Shown: one piece after another, positions 6,926 through 14,605 of the stretch | Position numbering within the stretch: the stretch's first letter is position 1 | Layout of the letters: each line of letters begins with the position of its first letter | NCBI RefSeq assembly: GCF_023061285.1 | Contig: NZ_JAKGAM010000001.1 | Coordinates: 186,001-250,000, forward strand | DNA: 64,000 nucleotides | Direction: 5' to 3' | Source of the DNA: Chromohalobacter nigrandesensis | GTDB lineage: Bacteria > Pseudomonadota > Gammaproteobacteria > Pseudomonadales > Halomonadaceae | Position numbers and translations under genes: made by a program | The notes under the pieces: model-generated | The model's database searches: none | Told to the model about the DNA's origin: nothing | Seen by the model: the letters and a program-made list of their open reading frames with translations, nothing else

Positions 6926-7737
6926 TTTTCCCAGCGTGCGTCGCGTTGGCCGCAGACGATGAAGAAGGGGTTCAAGACGCTGTCTTGTTGGTTGCAGCGC
7001 AGCGGTTGGAGCGTTTCGACATCGAGTACGTGGCCGCCGGCGGCGGTGACGATGGCTTGGGCGGCGGCGGTATCCCATTCGCAGGTAGGCGCAAGGCGCG
7101 GGTAGAGATCGGCTTGGCCTTCGGCCACCAGGCATAGCTTCAACGAGCTGCCCATGGAGACGCATTCATGCGCGGGCAGACGCTGGCAAAAGGCGTCGAA
7201 GATTTCGGCGCCATGCCGGCGGCTGCCGATGATCTTCCAGGGCTCGGCCTGGGGGTCGGGCAAGGCGCGGGCATGAATCGCTTGGTCGTCATCGCCGTTC
7301 TCGCGCTTGTAGGCGCCCTCCCCGTGCTGGCCCCACCAGGTCGCGGGGCCGCTTTCCAGCGCCGGCGCGTGGACGATGCCGAACACCGGCACGCCGTCTT
7401 CCACCAGAGCGACATTGAGCGTGAATTCACCGTTGTGGCTGATGAATTCCTTGGTGCCATCCAGCGGGTCGATCAGCCAGTAACGCTGCCACGTCTGGCG
7501 GGTCTCATAGCGGATCGCGGCGGATTCCTCGGAGAGAATCGGCACCTTGGGGGTGAGCGCTTCCAGCAGCCCGACCAGGGCGTGGTGCGAGGCCATATCC
7601 GCCTCAGTGAGCGGGCTGGCGTCGGCTTTTTCCTCGATTTCGAAGTCGCGACGGTAAATCGCCATGACTTCCTGGCCGGCGACGTGAACGCCCTCGATAA
7701 GGCGATTGCGCGTGGAATCGGTAATAAAATCGGTCAT
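6901..7737 (-). CDS. cysQ: 3'(2'),5'-bisphosphate nucleotidase CysQ
   Basis: CysQ removes the 3' phosphate from PAP, the by-product of sulfate assimilation. The 278-residue protein has the inositol-monophosphatase fold signatures in order: SPLTEADMASH (about 41-51), ILSEESA, the metal-binding WLIDPLDGTKEFI (near 87-99), and a C-terminal WDTAAAQAIVTAAGG. Length and start (MTDFITDS) are normal for the family. It is transcribed leftward into the repeat region, and its last codons are duplicated at 4099-4120. It could act on other small phosphate esters, as family members overlap in specificity. Confidence 0.92.
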   Translation of the reverse strand: MTDFITDSTRNRLIEGVHVAGQEVMAIYRRDFEIEEKADASPLTEADMASHHALVGLLEALTPKVPILSEESAAIRYETRQTWQRYWLIDPLDGTKEFISHNGEFTLNVALVEDGVPVFGIVHAPALESGPATWWGQHGEGAYKRENGDDDQAIHARALPDPQAEPWKIIGSRRHGAEIFDAFCQRLPAHECVSMGSSLKLCLVAEGQADLYPRLAPTCEWDTAAAQAIVTAAGGHVLDVETLQPLRCNQQDSVLNPFFIVCGQRDARWENALRESIA

Positions 7738-7804
7738 CTTGATTCGGGTATCCGGAATATCGGGTTGAGACTATTGCAGATGGGCACGGTTGCTGGGCAG
7801 CCAG

Positions 7805-8095
7805 CTAGAAGCCCGCTTCTTTCTGTTGACGGATGGCCAACACTACCACGGTGTCAGCGTCGACACGGTACCGGGCGATATAGCCGCTATCGCCGAAGTC
7901 AATCAGCCAATCCCGGTAGGCTTCTGGCAGGTCGTCGATTGGGCGTCCGATATGGGGATGTTCTCCGAGTGCCTGGACGCCTTGGAGGATAGCCTCGGCA
8001 GTTCGCTCGGCCGCTGCGGGGTTCTTCGGTCGCAAGAAGTCACGCAGCCGCTCGAGGTCGCTGATCGCTGCCGGGGCGAAGATCACTTGTGGCAT
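7805..8095 (-). CDS. parE: ParE-family toxin
   Basis: The 96-residue protein is a ParE/RelE-superfamily toxin: an N-terminal strand and helix pair (QVIFAPAAISDLERLRDFLR), AAAERTAEAILQGVQALGEH, then IGRPIDDLPEAYRDWLIDFG and GYIARYRVDADTVVVLAIRQ. Members either poison gyrase or cleave mRNA; the PEAYRDWLI form is common in ParE. It overlaps parD by 13 bases, antitoxin first, as usual for parDE. Confidence 0.85.
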   Translation of the reverse strand: MPQVIFAPAAISDLERLRDFLRPKNPAAAERTAEAILQGVQALGEHPHIGRPIDDLPEAYRDWLIDFGDSGYIARYRVDADTVVVLAIRQQKEAGF

Positions 8096-8361
8096 GTGGG
8101 AGCGGGCGCCTCATGATCCGCTCCCCAGCTATTCAGCCACTTCTCTACGTCGTCTGCAGTCGCGTGCAGGCCCGTCGCCTGGTAGTCCTCCCAAGCCCGG
8201 AGCGCCTCCTGCTTGAAAGCTTCCCGGCTTTCCTCACGCACGACATACTGCTCGATGGCTTCACGCATGAGCCAGTGCGACGAGCGTCGGCGCGCATCGG
8301 CCAAGTGCTGCACCCTTCCTTTCAAATCGTCGTCGAGCTTGATGGATGTCGGGGTCGCCAT
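8083..8361 (-). CDS. parD: ParD/CopG-type ribbon-helix-helix antitoxin
   Basis: The first 45 residues form a CopG-like ribbon-helix-helix (TSIKLDDDLKGRVQHLADAR, then SSHWLMREAIEQYV). The remainder is a charged helical tail (EAFKQEALRAWEDYQAT) that should wrap the toxin. It is transcribed first in the operon. It follows cysQ in the same direction but is separated from the other toxin-antitoxin modules by cysQ, so it may be an independent acquisition. Confidence 0.85.
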   Translation of the reverse strand: MATPTSIKLDDDLKGRVQHLADARRRSSHWLMREAIEQYVVREESREAFKQEALRAWEDYQATGLHATADDVEKWLNSWGADHEAPAPTCHK

Positions 8362-8522
8362 GTCAGCCTCCGTAATTAAAGCTCGTAGTAAGAGGTATTA
8401 CCTTTAAATACTATAGACCGGTGCGGCCTGGCTGTCGATGAAAGCAAAACGCCTAAAGCATGGATTGACAGCTTTCTTCGGGACTGGATAAATACCCGCT
8501 CCATTCTCAACCAAGAGTCTTC

Positions 8523-9551
8523 ATGGTCCTCCTTGCGGCCTTTGCCCTGCTTTCCATCGGGTTTTCGTTTCTGTGTTCCATTCTCGAGGCGGCGTTGCTG
8601 TCACTCACGCCAAGCTATATTGCGCAGTTGAAGGACGAGCGCCCGAAGCTGCATGCCTCGCTTTCAAAGCTGAAGTCCAACATCGATAGGCCGCTGGCGG
8701 CGATCCTCACGCTCAATACCATCGCGCATACCGTGGGCGCGACGGGCGTGGGCGCGCAGGTAGCGGTGGTATTCGGCGATGCGCATGTGGCGATTGCCTC
8801 GGCAGTGATGACGCTGGCGATTCTGGTCGTCTCGGAGATCATCCCCAAGACCATCGGCGCAAGCTACTGGCGAGCCCTCGCCCCGCTGCTGCCGCCGATC
8901 CTGCGGGTGATGATCGTGCTGCTGACGCCATTCATCTGGCTTTCCGAGCGGATCACCAATCGTATCGGCTCCTCGGAGAACGATGTCGATATGCGCGGCG
9001 AGATCAAGGCGCTGGCGAGCATCGGCCTGGATGAGAAGGCGCTGGATAGCGACGAGACGCGTGCCATCGTCAATATCCTCAACCTGCACGAGATTCGGGT
9101 AAAAAGCGTGATGACGCCGCGTACGGTGTGCGTGGCGGTGACGCCAGATCTCAGCGTGGCGGAATTCGATGCGCAGTACGGCAAGATGCAGTTCACGCGC
9201 TTTCCGGTGATGGACGGCGGCGAGCAGGCGATTGGCTACATCCATAAGGCGGATACCTATCACGCCGAGGATGAGCAGACCATGAAGGCGCTGATGCACC
9301 CCATCGAGGCACTGCACGAGACGGATAACGTCGAGCATGTGTTCACCGCGATGCTCAAGGATCACGGGCACATGCGCGTGGTGTACGACGAGCACGGCAC
9401 CTGGGTGGGCTTGATCACACTGGAAGACGTGATCGAGACGATTCTCGGCCAGGATATCGTCGATGAGACGGACAACGTCGAGAACCTGCGCAAATACGCC
9501 AAGCAACGCTGGGTGAAACGCCTCAAGCGTGACGGCAACGACGCCGGCTGA
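8523..9551 (+). CDS. CNNM-family (DUF21) membrane protein with CBS pair
   Basis: This 342-residue protein belongs to the CNNM/CorC-like family tied to magnesium or cobalt export. Residues about 1-135 hold three to four hydrophobic segments of the DUF21 domain, including the SEIIPKTIGA motif near 104. A linker (about 150-185) leads to two CBS domains (about 185-305), with VMTPRTVCVAV opening the first and GLITLEDVIETILGQDIVDE closing the second. The C-terminal transporter-associated domain of longer homologues is absent, which is normal for the YfjD-short type. It stands alone. The substrate is not predictable from sequence. Confidence 0.82.
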   Translation: MVLLAAFALLSIGFSFLCSILEAALLSLTPSYIAQLKDERPKLHASLSKLKSNIDRPLAAILTLNTIAHTVGATGVGAQVAVVFGDAHVAIASAVMTLAILVVSEIIPKTIGASYWRALAPLLPPILRVMIVLLTPFIWLSERITNRIGSSENDVDMRGEIKALASIGLDEKALDSDETRAIVNILNLHEIRVKSVMTPRTVCVAVTPDLSVAEFDAQYGKMQFTRFPVMDGGEQAIGYIHKADTYHAEDEQTMKALMHPIEALHETDNVEHVFTAMLKDHGHMRVVYDEHGTWVGLITLEDVIETILGQDIVDETDNVENLRKYAKQRWVKRLKRDGNDAG

Positions 9552-9741
9552 TCCGCGCCCGGTTGACCTCGCGCAGAATCAACTTTTTAAAGTGACAGGC
9601 TCTATGTCTTGTTCTTAACAATTGTTATTGAAACTTAGCTTATGACATAACAAGCTATATGCCCCGCGCAATAGGTGGATGTACCACGCCATTCGCGACG
9701 CACGTTTCACGCCTTTTGCTAGACTACTAACGCCAGCAACG

Positions 9742-9777
9742 AACGCTGTCAGACGCTCTGCGTCGATAGCGTTTTTT
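9742..9777 (+). terminator. Strong hairpin with T-run before the 9826 gene
   Basis: AACGCT (9742-9747) pairs with AGCGTT (9768-9773), and inside it GACGC pairs with GCGTC around a three-base loop; six T follow at 9772-9777. This is a good intrinsic terminator, but it lies about 190 bases after the preceding gene and 50 before the next start. It may end a short leader or small RNA, or act as an attenuator. Confidence 0.6.
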
Positions 9778-9825
9778 CTTTTTCAAACAATACCATTTAC
9801 TTACCACCCATAAGGAGAGCAAGGA

Positions 9826-10491
9826 ATGCTCGAGTGGCTCAACAATAATAGCGGTGCGCTGAGCGCAATCGCGAGTTTCTGCACTTTGGCCGTGTGGCTG
9901 TTCTACGCGCAGCTTCTTTACCTGGGCTTTGCACGCCAGCGGCGGCCGCGCATTCTTATCAACCGCGGGCGCAGCAAGTCACCGGATGGCATGTGCCTGA
10001 TCAGCAACATGAGCTCAGAAGCGATATTCGTCACGAATGTCTTGGGGGTCTTGCATACGTCTCAGGGCGAATATACCTGCGATCTAACCGACTACACCCG
10101 GTCGGATGACAGCAGAGAAGAGAGCGGTGAGGAGCGCGCCACGCGCCAAGGACCACTCGCTTCCGGCGGTTACCATCAGGTGTGTTCGTTCAGGGAGATC
10201 ATCGACCACATCGCCGAGGGGCACAATCTCGATATCGACCGGAGCACGCTGACACTCGACGGTGAAATGCTGAGAATGTTGGAGATTCGGCTGATCGCGA
10301 TCTACGGCAGCGAGAATCGCCCGCTGGGAGCCTACCGTTGCTTCATGCTGGAAAAGACGGATCTCGACCCCAACGTCAAGAATCAGGATTGTCTGATCGT
10401 ACCGACCTCGTTCGATACCTACCGCGTGTCGCGTCGCTGGCACCAGAAGCGTATACGCCAGTGGCTGGAGTCACTGCCGGGTAGCCGTTGA
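9826..10491 (+). CDS. Membrane-anchored protein of unknown function
   Basis: I do not recognise the family. The 221-residue product has one hydrophobic segment at about residues 14-37 and then a basic stretch (FARQRRPRILINRGRSK), suggesting an N-terminal anchor with the rest in the cytoplasm. The soluble part has alternating strands (CLISNMSSEAIFVTNVLGVL), an acidic-basic low-complexity segment near 92-107, and a basic tail (RRWHQKRIRQWLE). AAGGAG lies upstream of the ATG. A hairpin-plus-T signal sits between its probable promoter and the gene. It is monocistronic, with its own terminator before cspA. Confidence 0.7.
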   Translation: MLEWLNNNSGALSAIASFCTLAVWLFYAQLLYLGFARQRRPRILINRGRSKSPDGMCLISNMSSEAIFVTNVLGVLHTSQGEYTCDLTDYTRSDDSREESGEERATRQGPLASGGYHQVCSFREIIDHIAEGHNLDIDRSTLTLDGEMLRMLEIRLIAIYGSENRPLGAYRCFMLEKTDLDPNVKNQDCLIVPTSFDTYRVSRRWHQKRIRQWLESLPGSR

Positions 10492-10510
10492 TCGTCCGCC
10501 GCCCCAAACG

Positions 10511-10540
10511 TGACAGGGCCCGCCGAAGCGGGCCCTGTCA
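10511..10540. terminator. Bidirectional terminator between 9826 gene and cspA
   Basis: TGACAGGGCCCGC and GCGGGCCCTGTCA form a perfect 13-base stem with a four-base loop between two convergent genes. The T-run is weak on both sides, but the stem is very GC-rich. Confidence 0.7.
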
Positions 10541-10577
10541 TGCGAAACCTTAGAGGCTTCGAATCAAGCGAGTGAGA

Positions 10578-10781
10578 TCACTCGGGCTTGACGTTGGACG
10601 CCTGAAGGCCTTTCTTGCCCTGAGTGACGTCAAAAGCAACCTTTTGACCGTCCTGCAGAGATTTGAAACCTTCAGCCTGAATTTCGGAGAAGTGGACAAA
10701 GAGGTCATCGCCGCCATCTTCCGGAGAGATAAAGCCGAAGCCTTTAGCGTCGTTGAACCACTTGACTGTACCAGTTGCCAT
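10578..10781 (-). CDS. cspA: Cold-shock domain protein
   Basis: The 67-residue protein is one complete cold-shock domain that binds single-stranded RNA and DNA. Both RNP motifs are present (GFGFISPE for RNP1, [10 protein letters not shown] for RNP2), preceded by the usual [11 protein letters not shown] start. AAGGA lies ahead of the ATG. Whether it is truly cold-induced or a constitutive CspD/CspE-like member cannot be told from sequence. Confidence 0.93.
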   Translation of the reverse strand: MATGTVKWFNDAKGFGFISPEDGGDDLFVHFSEIQAEGFKSLQDGQKVAFDVTQGKKGLQASNVKPE

Positions 10782-10997
10782 TTTCGATATCCTTTACACT
10801 TTCAATTGCCGGGTATTTACCCGAGTTGCAGTGGGTAAAACAAATTAGCGGTACACCAAGCTCTCGAAGACATCGATTACTACTGCGGTACGCCACTTGC
10901 TAACCTACTGCGCTAAGCTTGGACCTTTGCGGGAGCGCTGTCAACACTTTCTCTTCGTATCTTCTCAGCGCGCCAGTGACGCGCCCCGACAGGCGTT

Positions 10998-11261
10998 TCA
11001 CTGCGCCCCGCGTGACGAATGACGCAGCTCGACGATGGTGCGCAACAACGTGGCGACGCTTTGGCTGGATTGGCTGTATTCGTTCATCAGCGCCTGCAGA
11101 CGTTCTTCGAACGGCGGCTCTTGAGGCTTGGCTTTTTCATTGCTTGCCCCGCCGTCATCGAGCTCCTGAAGAGCCGTAGCGAAGGCGTCATCGAGTTCAC
11201 GAAACTTGCGGAGCTTTTCACGCTCGTCCATTTGGGACGAGGCTTGACGATTGTTTTTCAT
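10998..11261 (-). CDS. MvaT-like oligomerisation domain without DNA-binding domain
   Basis: The 87-residue frame (ATG at 11261; alternatives at 11318 and 11231) is mostly charged helix. Its central segment FEERLQALMNEYSQSSQSVA resembles the matching part of the MvaT protein encoded at 28.6 kb (FKEKLEALMKEYDKSPAAVI), so it looks like the N-terminal coiled-coil dimerisation region of the MvaT/H-NS family. The AT-hook-like C-terminal domain (YKNPxTGEV...GGNxKTLKxW) is absent, replaced by about 15 unrelated residues. Truncated H-NS relatives can poison or tune full-length partners; that role is inferred here. No clear ribosome site is visible, so the start is uncertain. Confidence 0.55.
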   Translation of the reverse strand: MKNNRQASSQMDEREKLRKFRELDDAFATALQELDDGGASNEKAKPQEPPFEERLQALMNEYSQSSQSVATLLRTIVELRHSSRGAQ

Positions 11262-11530
11262 GGAAATATTGAAATCACGATGTAACGGTTCAAAAGCGTA
11301 ATGCCACGCCTTCGGCAAGGCTTACCGGAGACGCTCGACGTAAGGCAACGAGTCACGCTGATAGGTAACGCGGGAAAAACGATCTCTCTGAATAGGCGGC
11401 GTCTGAATCGCTTGGCATTGACTCGGCCCAGTATTATAGATGATGCCAAATCTGCGAAGTTCAATCCCTGCGGGGGTTTATATGCTCCGCGCTCGACGAA
11501 TTGTCGCCAAGGGCCTTTCTCTCCAAGGGC

Positions 11531-14035
11531 CTAATGCGCGCGTGCGGAGTGCGATGGCAGCGTTTCTTGACGCTGTGACAGCCGCCACAGGAAAGACTCG
11601 ACGGGCCTGGGCCTACCCAGTAGATAGCCTTGGCCAACGGGGCACCCCAGTCCTTGCAGGACATCCATCTGCTCCTGAGTTTCTATCCCTTCGGCGACGA
11701 CAGTCAACCCTAGCCCCCGCGCTAGATCGATGATGCCTTTGACCAGCAATTGGCTGCGCTCGTCGTCGGCGATGGCATCGATATAGACCTTGTCGAGTTT
11801 GACCTTGGTGAACGGCAATTCCTTGAGAAAACGCAGCGAAGTATAGCCGACCCCGAAGTCGTCCAGCACCAATCCGAAGCCGTGCAAGCGCAGAGTGCGC
11901 ATGATCTGGCAAACCTGAGCAAGATCCTGCGTGGCGACGTGCTCGGTGACCTCGAGCTCGATACAGTGCGGCGGTACGCCATAATGTTTGCAGCGCGCCA
12001 GCAGCCAATCGCCGAATTGGGGATCGTCGAAATGCCGTATCGACAGGTTGATCGCCCAAACCAGGCGCTGCGTCTGCGGTAATTCATGGCGCGCCAGCCA
12101 GCCGAGCATGGCATCGAAGACTTTTTCGTCCAGCGGCACGATCTGGTGGCTGGCTTCGGCCACGGGGATGAATTCACCCGGCGATATAGTGCCGAAGGTG
12201 GCATGCTGCCAACGAATCAAGGCTTCAGCGCCCACCAGTTGCCGAGTGGCAAGACGGTATTGGGGTTGCAGATACAGCTCGAAGAACGGCGTTTCCTGCT
12301 CCATTGCATCAGCCAATGTTTCCGCCAGGAACCGCCGACGCTCGGCGGTCTTGAGCAGCTCGAGCTTGAACAGTTGCGGCTCGGCCCCGGCACTGACCAA
12401 CACCTGGTCGGCGGCATCCTGCGCGGCTTGCAACAGTGCCATGGGTGTCTTGCCATGCTCGGGCGACATGGCGATCCCGATGCGCGGTTCGACCCGATGC
12501 GGCACGCCGTAAACCTCGATGGGCGCATGGAGAAGTTCCTGATAACGCGCGGCCATGGCCAGGGGGGCTTGCGCGCCGGAGGCCATGACCACGAAGACAT
12601 CATCCGAGAGCCGTGCCGGATAACACACGCCGCCACAGGTATCACGCAGGCGTTCGGCAATGCCCTGAGCCGCCAGGTCGGCGCATTCGACCCCGAACTG
12701 GGTACGCAGGCGGCGCAAATCATCGAACGCCAGGTAATAAAGCGAGACGGCGTAGGCGTCGTCCATGGCGCGTTGTAAGCGCCGTTCGAGGAGCACGCGC
12801 CCCGGCAGGTCGGTCACACGGTCGTTACGCAGGGCCTGGCGCTTCAAACGCTGCTTACGCTCGCGCCACCGCGCCAGCCAGATGGCGAGCCCCGCTATGA
12901 CCAGCGCGGCCAACGCCAGGGCGAAGGCCCACCAGGTCCATTGACGCTGATCGACGACCGCGTCGGGTACCTCGAGCCAGTTCACGCCCTCCTGTGCGGA
13001 TACCTCGATTTGCTCCCGAGCGCTGTACAGCACGCTAGGCGTGGCGGAGACCAGGCGCGCGCCGTCCAATGCCAGGCCATTTTCCAGGGCTTCTCTACCT
13101 TGCATCCGTGCGCCTTGGGGCGCGAGCAAGGCGTCGACCAGGCTATCGGCCATATGCTCGGGCGCCGGGAAGACGCCCCCCAGGCAGCCGTGATTTAGCC
13201 ATTCACGCTGATGACACCAGAACTGCCAGCCCTGCTCGGCCAGCGCCTTGACGCGCGTCAGGTTGGCCTGCGTGACGGGTGCCGAGAGGTAGGCTTGCAG
13301 GGGTTCTCCTTGTTGCTGGCGGCGCGCGCGAAAACGCGCCAGCACGTTTTCGTCGGGCGATTCCAACGCCAACCAGGCATCGCTGAGCCAGGGCGAACCC
13401 ACCCGGCGTGCGCTGGCCACCAACGCATCGCGGCGCTCGCCCTGGGCGTACCACAGTGCCAGCGGGCCTTCCTGCGGGCGGCGAGCCTCCAGGGCCCAGC
13501 GCAAGCCGCGCTCGGCATAGGTGTCGAGCCCGATATGCTTGATCTCCCGCGCTTTAAGCCACTCGCGAAGCTCGCCGTCACGCACACCATAGGCCACCGC
13601 TATCGCGTTCTCGGGCGAGTTGGAAGCATTCTCGGGCGAGTTGGAAGCGTTCCTGGAAGAGGTAGACAGATGACGATAGGCGCGCACGGCGGCGTCATGC
13701 ATGAGCAGCACGTAGCCGAGATCGGCCTGGCGATGCGCCATGGTTTCGCGCCAGCGACGCAGCATCGTCTCTTGGGGGAAACGATCCGCTCCCAGTACCT
13801 CGAGGCTGACATTGCCCTCACCCATGCGACGAGTTAGCGCGTCGCGCACATCGCTCAACAGGGCGTCGTCACTTTGCAACGCAAGCTGGCTGGGCACCAC
13901 GATCATGGCGCTGGACGCGGTCGCAGACGGTCCTGGAGCGTCATCCTCGGCCGCCCCTGCCCCATCCAGCGGCAGGATCGCCAATACAAGGAGATACCAT
14001 AGCCAAGGCCCGGACTTGTTGATGCCCTTTAGCAT
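11531..14035 (-). CDS. EAL c-di-GMP phosphodiesterase with degenerate GGDEF
   Basis: The 834-residue membrane protein has an N-terminal signal/anchor (about 11-29), a periplasmic region (about 30-364) resembling ABC-substrate-like sensors, a membrane segment (366-390), a GGDEF-like domain (about 405-540) and an EAL domain (about 585-820). The GGDEF site is degraded (LSDDVF at 476-481), so cyclase activity is unlikely. The EAL domain keeps GAEALIRW (E604), NLS, ELEVTE, DDFGVGYTSL (D725/D726), KLDK and the E782 of VAEGIET, so c-di-GMP hydrolysis is expected. A duplicated NASNSPE at about 129-142 comes from a 21-base tandem. It follows tadE in the same direction and may tune pilus or biofilm output. 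Confidence 0.85.
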   Translation of the reverse strand: MLKGINKSGPWLWYLLVLAILPLDGAGAAEDDAPGPSATASSAMIVVPSQLALQSDDALLSDVRDALTRRMGEGNVSLEVLGADRFPQETMLRRWRETMAHRQADLGYVLLMHDAAVRAYRHLSTSSRNASNSPENASNSPENAIAVAYGVRDGELREWLKAREIKHIGLDTYAERGLRWALEARRPQEGPLALWYAQGERRDALVASARRVGSPWLSDAWLALESPDENVLARFRARRQQQGEPLQAYLSAPVTQANLTRVKALAEQGWQFWCHQREWLNHGCLGGVFPAPEHMADSLVDALLAPQGARMQGREALENGLALDGARLVSATPSVLYSAREQIEVSAQEGVNWLEVPDAVVDQRQWTWWAFALALAALVIAGLAIWLARWRERKQRLKRQALRNDRVTDLPGRVLLERRLQRAMDDAYAVSLYYLAFDDLRRLRTQFGVECADLAAQGIAERLRDTCGGVCYPARLSDDVFVVMASGAQAPLAMAARYQELLHAPIEVYGVPHRVEPRIGIAMSPEHGKTPMALLQAAQDAADQVLVSAGAEPQLFKLELLKTAERRRFLAETLADAMEQETPFFELYLQPQYRLATRQLVGAEALIRWQHATFGTISPGEFIPVAEASHQIVPLDEKVFDAMLGWLARHELPQTQRLVWAINLSIRHFDDPQFGDWLLARCKHYGVPPHCIELEVTEHVATQDLAQVCQIMRTLRLHGFGLVLDDFGVGYTSLRFLKELPFTKVKLDKVYIDAIADDERSQLLVKGIIDLARGLGLTVVAEGIETQEQMDVLQGLGCPVGQGYLLGRPRPVESFLWRLSQRQETLPSHSARAH

Positions 14036-14125
14036 GCGTGCGGCCTCCTACCGTCGAGATGAAACCCGCCATCCTTTCCCCGAGTCACTACTTAGCATAG
14101 ACGTCGGCGACATCTTTCATGCCAT

Positions 14126-14605
14126 TCAATCGAGAAAGATGCTGGCAGTCGTTGTCAAGGGATCTGGCGTGCCCGGTATGCTGATGCCAAATAGGTTCAA
14201 GATAGGAAGCGGAAAGTCAGCTTGAACGCAGATAGTCAGCAACCCTTCTTCAAACGTGGGGGGGTCATCCTCACAAAACCGGGTATTAAAGCGAGCGAGC
14301 CAACTATCATCCTTTTGTGTGCCATCCTCACCGGTAATTAAACCTAGCTCCGTGAGGCGATCTTCAAGCTTTTCCACGGGGTCTTCATCGCCTTCTTGTA
14401 CGAGCGTGGTGCTGATCGTCGCGGCTTGGCGCGCGGTTTCACTCGCCAGGTTCTGCAAGCCGCTTTGAATCAGAAACACGAAGGCGTAACCGATCAAGGC
14501 ATAAAGCACTAAGAAGAACACCGGAAAGACGATGGCGAATTCGATGGCGGCCACGCCGCTTTGGCGCCTGCGCGGCGTGTACTTGAAGCGATTCGCTTTA
14601 CTCAT
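14126..14605 (-). CDS. tadE: TadE-like pseudopilin
   Basis: This is a TadE-family minor pseudopilin of the Flp/Tad pilus. The 159-residue product begins with a basic stretch and the prepilin-type site RRRQSGVAAIEFAIVFPVFF (about 12-31), where cleavage after the glycine would leave an alanine-initiated helix with the conserved glutamate. A second helical region (GLQNLASETARQAA) follows. It overlaps tadG by eight bases and is the last pilus gene before the EAL phosphodiesterase. A separate tadF is not seen. Confidence 0.85.
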   Translation of the reverse strand: MSKANRFKYTPRRRQSGVAAIEFAIVFPVFFLVLYALIGYAFVFLIQSGLQNLASETARQAATISTTLVQEGDEDPVEKLEDRLTELGLITGEDGTQKDDSWLARFNTRFCEDDPPTFEEGLLTICVQADFPLPILNLFGISIPGTPDPLTTTASIFLD

